Source: JANYHY01 sp043784605
GTDB lineage: Bacteria > Myxococcota_A > Polyangia > Polyangiales > Polyangiaceae
DNA length: 12,703 nucleotides
Direction: 5' to 3'
NCBI GenBank assembly: GCA_043784605.1
Contig: JAYVYD010000088.1
Location: 1-12,703 of the forward strand
Below, piece after piece: positions 7,564 to 12,703 of this stretch (position 1 is the stretch's first letter; each line of letters opens with the position of its first letter). The position numbers and the translations under genes are program-made. Under the pieces are notes generated by a model. The model made no database searches, was not told the DNA's origin, and saw nothing but the letters and a program-made list of their open reading frames with translations.

Positions 7564-8034
7564 CTATTCGAGGATCGTGTCCTCGGCCTTGATCGCGATG
7601 TCGAGGAAGTCGTCCATGCCCATGGCGAGCGGCCTCGGGATGTCTTCGAGGTGGAAGAGGCGCACGTCTCGGATCTCGACGGTGTTTTTTTGAGGCTTGA
7701 TGGGTGGGTCGACCTCGCAGGCGACCAGCACGGTGACGGCGTGAAAGCGGACGTCGCGATCCGGGCGCGAGAAGACTCCCAGCACTTTGCCCATGCGCAC
7801 GTGGGTCACGCCGGCCTCCTCTTCGAGCTCGCGCAGCAGTGTATCTTTGAGCTGTTCGCCCCACTCGAGGGTGCCGCCGGGGAACGCCCAAGTCCCCGTG
7901 TCGCCGCGACGAATGAGCAGCCAGCGGCCGTCCTTGGTTCGCGCCGCCGCCACGATGCCCACGACAGGCCGACGTAACAGGTGACGCGCCACCTCGTACA
8001 GGACGCCGAACGCTGCGCGCGGGATTCGAAACAT
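7564..8034 (-). CDS. Nudix hydrolase
   Basis: 156 residues. A complete Nudix box fits the consensus G-x5-E-x7-R-E-U-x-E-E-x-G-U from G54 to V76: G54, E60, R68-E69, E72-E73, G75. Family members hydrolyse nucleoside diphosphates linked to another group, with divalent metal bound by the REUxEE glutamates. The substrate cannot be read from this sequence. The length is usual for a single-domain Nudix protein and there is no signal peptide, so it is cytosolic. The ATG at 8034 has GGAAG directly against it, closer than ideal, so a later start such as the GTG encoding V15 is possible. The kinase gene begins 33 bases downstream on the same strand, so this may be the first gene of the redox operon or a neighbour sharing its promoter. 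It diverges from the FAH-family gene across 38 bases, in which I recognise no clear promoter. Confidence 0.93.
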   Translation of the reverse strand: MFRIPRAAFGVLYEVARHLLRRPVVGIVAAARTKDGRWLLIRRGDTGTWAFPGGTLEWGEQLKDTLLRELEEEAGVTHVRMGKVLGVFSRPDRDVRFHAVTVLVACEVDPPIKPQKNTVEIRDVRLFHLEDIPRPLAMGMDDFLDIAIKAEDTILE

Positions 8035-8072
8035 CTTCCGTTTAGTACACGAACCTGCGGTAGAAGCGGCGC

Positions 8073-9086
8073 ATGAAGCTCGTCACGTACCGGACTCAGG
8101 CACATGGGCGCGCGGGGGTTCTTCACGGAGACTCCGTGCTCGATCTCGCGGCGTGCTTCTCATGGCTCGAGCACCGCGAGGGGCGACCGTGCAGCGAGCA
8201 CGATGTCGACCACAAATACGGCCGCGGCGTGCTCGGGTTCGTCGAGAACGCGAGCGTGGCACGACCCGCGGCCGACGAGCTGATCGCTCTCTTCGACAAG
8301 GGCGAGCTGCCGCTCACGTTCGACGCACGAGCGACGGTCCTTGCCGCGAAAGACCTCCCGCTGCTCGCGCCGATCCCTCGACCGCCGTCGATGCGCGACG
8401 GCTACGCGTTTCGGCAGCACGTCGAGACCGCGCGCCGTAACCGCGGCCTCGAGATGATCCCCGAGTTCGATCAGTTCCCCGTCTTTTACTTCACCAATCA
8501 CCAAAGCGTCGTAGGTCCCGGAGACGTGCACGTCGAGCCACTCCAGCTCGAGCGACTCGACTTCGAGCTCGAGGCCGCGGTCATCATCGGCAAGCAGGCA
8601 AAGAACCTCACGCCAGAGAACGCGGACGACGCGATCTTCGGGTTCACGATCATGAACGACTTCTCCGCGCGCGTGCTGCAGATGGAGGAGATGAAGCTCT
8701 CGCTCGGCCCGGCCAAGGGCAAGGACTTCGCGACGGGTCTCGGACCCTGGCTCGTGACCAAAGACGAGCTCGCTGCGCACGCGAAGGCGACCCCCCACGG
8801 CACGCATTGGGATTTGAAGATGAAAGCGCGCGTGAACGGCGCACAGGTCTCGCTCGGGAACGTGAAGGACATGACCTGGACCTTCGCGCAGATCCTCTCT
8901 CGCGTGAGCTACGGAGCGACGCTCCACCCCGGCGACGTGATCGGCTCGGGTACGTGCGGTACTGGGTGCTTCTTGGAGTTGAACGGGTCGAAAATCACGA
9001 CTGATCAGTGGCTCAGGCCGGGAGACGTCGTCGAACTCGAGATCGACGGGCTCGGAATCCTCGGCAATCGCATCGTCGCGGCATGA
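8073..9086 (+). CDS. Fumarylacetoacetate hydrolase (FAH) family protein
   Basis: 337 residues with the FAH fold along its length. Residues matching mouse fumarylacetoacetase are visible: D109 and H116 in DGYAFRQH (metal D126 and catalytic H133 in mouse, same spacing), E165 and E167 in LDFELE (metal E199/E201), D196 in IMNDFSAR (metal D233), and K217 in GKDFATG (K253). The C-terminal part has the usual HPGDVIGSGTCGTG (285-298) and a final GDGV-like strand around 318-332. The metal site and general base are therefore intact and a hydrolase acting on a C-C bond of a beta-diketone acid is likely. Fumarylacetoacetate from tyrosine breakdown is plausible, but no other tyrosine-degradation gene is in the window, and other family members act on acylpyruvates, so the substrate stays open. 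It is cytosolic, with no signal peptide. There is only a weak AGAAG before the ATG at 8073. Confidence 0.93.
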   Translation: MKLVTYRTQAHGRAGVLHGDSVLDLAACFSWLEHREGRPCSEHDVDHKYGRGVLGFVENASVARPAADELIALFDKGELPLTFDARATVLAAKDLPLLAPIPRPPSMRDGYAFRQHVETARRNRGLEMIPEFDQFPVFYFTNHQSVVGPGDVHVEPLQLERLDFELEAAVIIGKQAKNLTPENADDAIFGFTIMNDFSARVLQMEEMKLSLGPAKGKDFATGLGPWLVTKDELAAHAKATPHGTHWDLKMKARVNGAQVSLGNVKDMTWTFAQILSRVSYGATLHPGDVIGSGTCGTGCFLELNGSKITTDQWLRPGDVVELEIDGLGILGNRIVAA

Positions 9087-9098
9087 GGTCCCGGCTCA

Positions 9099-9107
9099 TG
9101 CTAGTAT
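9099..9107 (+). promoter_or_regulatory. Candidate extended -10 promoter for the lipoprotein gene
   Basis: The plus strand reads TG-C-TAGTAT, a match to the extended -10 pattern TGnTAnnnT, placed 28 bases before the lipoprotein start in a 49-base gap. No -35 element stands out, which is tolerated with an extended -10. It would give a leader of about 20 bases containing the strong ribosome binding site. This rests on motif matching alone in a GC-rich genome. Confidence 0.3.
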
Positions 9108-9124
9108 GCCGCCGCTAATCCGTT

Positions 9125-9130
9125 GGGAGG
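9125..9130 (+). promoter_or_regulatory. Strong ribosome binding site fixing the lipoprotein start at 9136
   Basis: GGGAGG lies 5 bases before the ATG at 9136. An upstream in-frame ATG at 9106 would add ten residues ahead of the charged signal-peptide start and has no such site, so 9136 is preferred. Confidence 0.8.
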
Positions 9131-9135
9131 TCGTC

Positions 9136-9936
9136 ATGAGAGGCTCACTTAAGCTCGCGCTGTTCGCATGTGTTGGCGTCGTCATCGCTTGCGCGCACGC
9201 TTCGGTGTTGGACGAGACCACCATCATTCCGACCGACGGCGGCAAAACCGACAAAGACGGCAGCAATCCGAACTTCGACGCCGGCAATCCGAACCTCGAC
9301 TCCGGCAACCCGAGCCCCGACACGAGCACCAGCAACTGTACGACCTCTCCGCCGAGCAACGTCTGCGGCGTGGATCCGCAGTGCGGATGCAACAGCGACA
9401 CGTGCGACGTGGACCTGATGAAGCTGGACGGCACGAGCGCGTGCGTCACCGCAGGGTCGACCGGCGTAGGCAAGGCGTGCACGGCCACCGCGAATCAGTG
9501 CGCGACCGGCCTGACGTGCATCTGGGGCGTATGCAGGCCCTACTGCGGCAGCATCGGTGACAAGGGCAAGTGCACGCAGTCCGGCACCGGCATCTGCCGG
9601 CAGTTGAACAACAGCAGCAGCCAACCCGTCGCGAACCTGCTGGTCTGCTCGACGAACTGCGTGCTCAATGACGCCAACTCCTGCGGCGGCAAATCGGGCT
9701 GCATCTTCGACAACGCCAACAGCGTCACGGACTGCTACCCGGTCGGCTCGTCGATGACTTGCTCGAAGAACCAGCCGAACTGCGCGCCGGGCTACGAGTG
9801 CATCACCACCAACATGACGACTGACACTTGCGCCAAGTGGTGCAAACTGGGCGGCAACGACTGCGGCGCCAAAGTCTGCGGCGGGTTCATGCCGAAGGTC
9901 CTCGTGAACAACGTGGAGTTCGGCGTCTGTCAGTAG
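9136..9936 (+). CDS. Cysteine-rich secreted lipoprotein, function unknown
   Basis: 266 residues from the ATG at 9136. The N-terminus is a lipoprotein signal peptide: basic MRGSLK, a hydrophobic core, and the lipobox VIAC with lipidated Cys19. The mature protein starts with an Asp/Asn/Gly/Pro-rich spacer (about 37-67) that includes three 7-residue imperfect repeats. The remainder is rich in cysteine (26 after Cys19, an even number), in patterns such as CATGLTCIWGVC and CAPGYECI that resemble small disulfide-knotted modules common in myxobacterial surface proteins. The likely location is the outer membrane or cell surface, with disulfides formed in the periplasm. No enzyme motif is visible. It lies 49 bases after the FAH-family gene on the same strand but has its own ribosome binding site and possibly its own promoter. 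A binding or structural role is a guess. Confidence 0.88.
   Translation: MRGSLKLALFACVGVVIACAHASVLDETTIIPTDGGKTDKDGSNPNFDAGNPNLDSGNPSPDTSTSNCTTSPPSNVCGVDPQCGCNSDTCDVDLMKLDGTSACVTAGSTGVGKACTATANQCATGLTCIWGVCRPYCGSIGDKGKCTQSGTGICRQLNNSSSQPVANLLVCSTNCVLNDANSCGGKSGCIFDNANSVTDCYPVGSSMTCSKNQPNCAPGYECITTNMTTDTCAKWCKLGGNDCGAKVCGGFMPKVLVNNVEFGVCQ
9259..9321 (+). repeat. Three in-frame 21-base repeats in the lipoprotein spacer
   Basis: Units at 9259-9279, 9280-9300 and 9301-9321 encode GSNPNFD, AGNPNLD and SGNPSPD. The second differs from the first mainly at its first bases and one base of the Phe/Leu codon; the third is more diverged. They form a flexible hydrophilic tether between the lipid anchor and the cysteine-rich part, and copy number may vary between strains. 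Confidence 0.8.
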
Positions 9937-10012
9937 TCTCTCCACTCCAGCTCCCGCTTCGTTGGCGCCCGGGGCACGGGAAGCACTCGGGATCGGGATG
10001 GGGGAGTGGGGA

Positions 10013-10038
10013 TTGGTCACTCAGACGTGAGTTACTAA
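10013..10038 (+). promoter_or_regulatory. Imperfect inverted repeat upstream of the glucan phosphorylase gene
   Basis: The left arm TTGGTCACTCA (10013-10023) and the right arm TGAGTTACTAA (10028-10038) are complementary at 9 of 11 positions around a GACG centre, with the five innermost pairs perfect. It ends 42 bases before the phosphorylase ATG, in the 144-base gap after the lipoprotein gene. It could be an operator; TTGGTC and TACTAA in the arms are weak -35/-10 look-alikes, but with only 14 bases between them. It could also be a small RNA hairpin. There is no T-tract, so it is not a classical terminator. The rest of the gap shows no convincing terminator or promoter. Confidence 0.35.
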
Positions 10039-10080
10039 CCGCTCGACGAAGAGGGCCGTCCTCCTCTAAGCTCCCGCGCC

Positions 10081-12684
10081 ATGCCGATCAGTAAGAGCGC
10101 CCGCCCGTCCGTCGGGCCGAAGCGAACCCTCCGCAGCTTCACGGTCGTCCCGCGTCTGCCTGAGCCGCTCGAGCGCCTGCGGGAGATCGCCAAGAACCTC
10201 TGGTGGGCCTGGGCACCCGAGGCCCGTGAGCTGTTTTTGCGCATCGACGCGGAGCTCTGGGAAGAGGTGCACGGCAACCCGATCGAGCTGCTCGCACGCG
10301 CGACTCAAGCGCGCCTCGACGAACTCGCGCAAGACGACGTCTTCCTTGCACGCCTCGACGCCGCGCACGGCACGCTCAAGCGCTACCTCGCGCACGAAGG
10401 CTGGTTCAACAAGAATTTCCCCAACAGCAAGGACGCGCGCATCGCCTACTTCTCCATGGAGTACGGGCTGCACGAGTCGCTGCCGATCTACAGCGGCGGA
10501 TTGGGCGTGCTTGCCGGCGATCACCTCAAGACCGCGAGCGACCTTGGGCTGCCGCTCGTCGGCGTCGGGCTCGCGTACGCGGAGGGCTACTTCCGACAAG
10601 CTCTGAACGACGACGGCTGGCAGCAAGAGCGCTACCCGATCAACGACTGGCACCGCCTCCCCGTCGAGGGCGTGAACGGTGCCGACGGCAAGCGCCTCAT
10701 CATCCGCGTCGCCTACCCCGACCGCACCGTGTGCGCGCAGCTATGGCGCGTGCAGGTCGGGCGTGTCCCGCTGCTCTTGCTGGATAGCAACCTCGCGGAG
10801 AACACGGCCGAGGATCGCGCGATCACCGGGCCCCTGTACGGTGGAGATACCGAATTTCGCATCCGCCAGGAGATCATGCTTGGCATCGGCGGCGTGCACG
10901 CACTCGAGGCGATCGGCTACTCGCCCACCGTCTGTCACATGAACGAGGGCCACTCGGCCTTCCTCGCGATCGAGCGCATCGGGCGGCTCGTCCGCGATCA
11001 CGGAGTGTCCTTCAGCGTCGCCTCCGAGGCACGCAGCGCGCAGAACATCTTCACCACGCACACGCCCGTTCCTGCGGGCAACGACTCGTTCGACGCCGCG
11101 ATCGTCCGGCGCTATCTCGAGCCTTACCGCGCCGCGCTCGGCATCACGGACGACGAGCTCATGAGCCTCGGTCGAGTGGACACGACGGACGCTACGTCGA
11201 AGTTCCAGATGCCCGTGCTCGCCATCCGCACGGCAGATCACTACAACGCCGTCTCCGCGCTGCACGGCGAGGTGAGCCGCACGATGTGGAAGAAGCTCTG
11301 GCCCGAGCTGCCCGAGCACGAGATCCCGATCCATCACGTGACCAACGGCGTGCACATCGCGTCGTGGATCAGCGACGAAATGGCCGCTCTCTTCACGCGC
11401 TATCTCGGCCCTCGCTGGGCGGAGACGCCGGACGACGCCGCCTTGTGGGCGCGCGTCGAAGAGATCCCCGACGCAGAGCTCTGGCAGATCCACGAGCACC
11501 GTCGTCATCGCCTCGTGACCTTGTGCCGGCGATGGCTGAAGGGCGCCGCCAAGCGCCGCAACGAGCCCAAGGAGGCGATCCTCGCCGCCGAAGAGGTGCT
11601 CGACCCTCGCGCGCTCACGATCGGCTTTGCCCGAAGGTTCGCGACGTACAAGCGCGCGGCGCTCTTGTTCACGGACGTGGAGCGCGTGCGCCGTTTGCTC
11701 GGAGATCCCGCGCGCCCGGTGCAGCTCGTCTTCGCCGGCAAGGCGCACCCGCAAGACGAAGGCGGCAAAGAACTCATCAAGCAGATCGTCCACGCGAGCC
11801 GCGACGCGGGCATACAAGGCAAGGTGGTCTTCATCGAGGACTACGAGATGCGCATCGCGCGCGCGATGGTCAGCGGCGTGGACGTGTGGCTCAACACGCC
11901 ACGCAGGCCCCACGAGGCGAGCGGCACGAGCGGCATGAAGGCCGCCGCGAACGGCGCCCTCAACGTGAGTGTGCTCGACGGCTGGTGGGCAGAGGCATGG
12001 GCGGATCACGGCCGCGACGTCGGCTGGGCCATCGGGCGCGGCGAAGAGTACGAGGACGCCACCGGCGACAAGATCGAGGCGGAGCTGCTCTACGATCTCC
12101 TCGAGCACGAGGTGGTGCCGCTCTTTTTCCAGCGCGAGACCCGCGACCAGCTCCCCCGCGGCTGGATCCGCCGCATGAAGAACGCGATCAAGATGCTCGC
12201 GCCGCAGTACAACACCGCGCGAATGGTGCGTGAGTACACCGAGAAGTTCTACGTGCCCTCCATCGCGCTCTCTCACCGCATGACGGACGGAGACTTTCGA
12301 GGTGCGCGAGAGCTCGCGAACTGGAAGGAGCGCGTGCGTGCGGCTTGGCCGGCGGTGCGCATCGCCGAGGTGCGGCAGGACGCCGACGGCGAGGTGCCCG
12401 TCGGAGAGACCGTGAAGGTCAAGGCGACCGTCTCGCTCGGCGGGCTCGCGCCAGAGGACGTGGTCGTCGAGCTGTACCACGGGCCGACTGCCGGAGGGCA
12501 CGAGCTCGCGCGCGGACAGGTCGAGCGGATGCGCGTCACCGAGAAGCTTGGGGACGGTCGCTTCCAGTACGCCGGCGAGATCGCCGCCAAGGATAGCGGC
12601 GCGCATGCGTTCGCCGTTCGCGTGATGCCGTACAGCGCGGCGATGAGCCACCCGTACGAGACCTCACTCGTGAAGTGGGCTTAG
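10081..12684 (+). CDS. glgP: Alpha-glucan (glycogen) phosphorylase, DUF3417-containing type
   Basis: 867 residues. The enzyme cleaves alpha-1,4-glucan ends with phosphate to release glucose 1-phosphate, using pyridoxal phosphate. An N-terminal DUF3417-like segment (about 20-120, including LWWAWAPEA) precedes the catalytic core. Core landmarks are YFSMEYGLHESLPIYSGGLG (123-142), MNEGHSAF (287-294), HTPVPAGND (327-335), RRFATYKR (518-525; R519 and K524 match the phosphate-binding Arg569/Lys574 spacing of rabbit phosphorylase), FAGKAHPQDE (551-560) and EASGTSGMKAAANGAL, where K620 is the predicted PLP lysine. A beta-rich C-terminal domain (about 756-867) is as usual in this branch. The protein appears complete and cytosolic. 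No glycogen-synthesis gene is adjacent. There is no good Shine-Dalgarno before the ATG at 10081, but the family-typical sequence beginning RTLRSFTVVPRLP supports a start near here. An imperfect inverted repeat lies upstream. Confidence 0.95.
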   Translation: MPISKSARPSVGPKRTLRSFTVVPRLPEPLERLREIAKNLWWAWAPEARELFLRIDAELWEEVHGNPIELLARATQARLDELAQDDVFLARLDAAHGTLKRYLAHEGWFNKNFPNSKDARIAYFSMEYGLHESLPIYSGGLGVLAGDHLKTASDLGLPLVGVGLAYAEGYFRQALNDDGWQQERYPINDWHRLPVEGVNGADGKRLIIRVAYPDRTVCAQLWRVQVGRVPLLLLDSNLAENTAEDRAITGPLYGGDTEFRIRQEIMLGIGGVHALEAIGYSPTVCHMNEGHSAFLAIERIGRLVRDHGVSFSVASEARSAQNIFTTHTPVPAGNDSFDAAIVRRYLEPYRAALGITDDELMSLGRVDTTDATSKFQMPVLAIRTADHYNAVSALHGEVSRTMWKKLWPELPEHEIPIHHVTNGVHIASWISDEMAALFTRYLGPRWAETPDDAALWARVEEIPDAELWQIHEHRRHRLVTLCRRWLKGAAKRRNEPKEAILAAEEVLDPRALTIGFARRFATYKRAALLFTDVERVRRLLGDPARPVQLVFAGKAHPQDEGGKELIKQIVHASRDAGIQGKVVFIEDYEMRIARAMVSGVDVWLNTPRRPHEASGTSGMKAAANGALNVSVLDGWWAEAWADHGRDVGWAIGRGEEYEDATGDKIEAELLYDLLEHEVVPLFFQRETRDQLPRGWIRRMKNAIKMLAPQYNTARMVREYTEKFYVPSIALSHRMTDGDFRGARELANWKERVRAAWPAVRIAEVRQDADGEVPVGETVKVKATVSLGGLAPEDVVVELYHGPTAGGHELARGQVERMRVTEKLGDGRFQYAGEIAAKDSGAHAFAVRVMPYSAAMSHPYETSLVKWA

Positions 12685-12703
12685 CTCCTGTTCCCGTAAA
12701 CGT

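Noticed and set aside
7684..7690. A_AAA_AAC slippery heptamer in frame in the Nudix gene (minus strand), a possible -1 programmed frameshift
   Set aside because: The heptamer is correctly framed, but the -1 frame gives only an Arg/Pro-rich sequence running through the kinase gene in the wrong frame, and I see no stimulatory stem-loop.
6977..7977. Long frames on both strands across the Nudix-kinase junction (6977-7891 minus, 6997-7977 plus)
   Set aside because: They overlap two well-supported genes, cross their boundary and show no domain signature.
8035..8072. CTTC...GAAG inverted bases and TAGTAC as a divergent promoter or operator between the Nudix and FAH genes
   Set aside because: The arms are only 4 bases long and no -35 fits at normal spacing; I could not support a site.
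9106..9135. Earlier ATG at 9106 for the lipoprotein
   Set aside because: It has no ribosome binding site and would put ten residues before the basic signal-peptide start; GGGAGG points to 9136.
9937..10012. A rho-independent terminator after the lipoprotein gene
   Set aside because: Only a 4-base CCCG/CGGG stem and a distant CCACTCC/GGAGTGG pair are present, with no T-run.
10741..12651. 636-codon open frame on the minus strand inside the phosphorylase gene
   Set aside because: It is antisense to a gene with intact family motifs throughout; long antisense frames are expected at this GC content, and the translation is low-complexity and His/Arg/Val-rich.

Overview
This window looks like chromosomal DNA from a high-GC bacterium, most likely a myxobacterium or a relative. 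I infer this from the GC- and CG-rich codon use, the Hanks-type Ser/Thr kinase, the fused multidomain redox proteins with several c-type hemes, and a cysteine-rich lipoprotein. No phylogenetic marker is present, so the placement is an inference. Coding density is very high. The largest gap between genes is 144 bases (9937-10080). I see no RNA gene, mobile element, CRISPR array or phage gene.

Left part, minus strand (8034 down to 1, running off the left edge): a compact gene train. It begins with a Nudix hydrolase (8034-7564), then an active-looking membrane Ser/Thr kinase (7530-6364). Next is a pseudokinase fused through one membrane helix to a periplasmic pentaheme cytochrome c (6362-3495). 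Then comes a protein with two cyclic-nucleotide-binding-like domains, four [4Fe-4S] cysteine motifs and a membrane module with two H-x13-H helices (3498-1354). The last is a tetraheme cytochrome c / ferredoxin / flavoprotein fusion (1357 to beyond base 1, partial). From the kinase onward the junctions are a 1-base gap, an ATGA overlap and a GTGA overlap, so the last four genes are almost certainly translated as a coupled set.

Read together, those four proteins describe a transmembrane electron-transfer chain: nine c-type heme motifs outside, two predicted b hemes in the membrane, five to six [4Fe-4S] motifs and a thioredoxin-reductase-like FAD domain inside. Its regulatory parts are built in: a kinase, a kinase-derived dead domain fused to a heme protein, and two CNB domains on the iron-sulfur protein. 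I do not recognise this as a named system. The direction of electron flow and the final substrate cannot be read from the sequence. This is the most interesting part of the window.

Right part, plus strand: a fumarylacetoacetate-hydrolase-family enzyme (8073-9086), divergent from the Nudix gene; a small cysteine-rich lipoprotein (9136-9936); and an alpha-glucan (glycogen) phosphorylase of the DUF3417-containing type (10081-12684). These look like ordinary, functionally unrelated genes. An imperfect 26-base inverted repeat upstream of the phosphorylase could be an operator or a hairpin.
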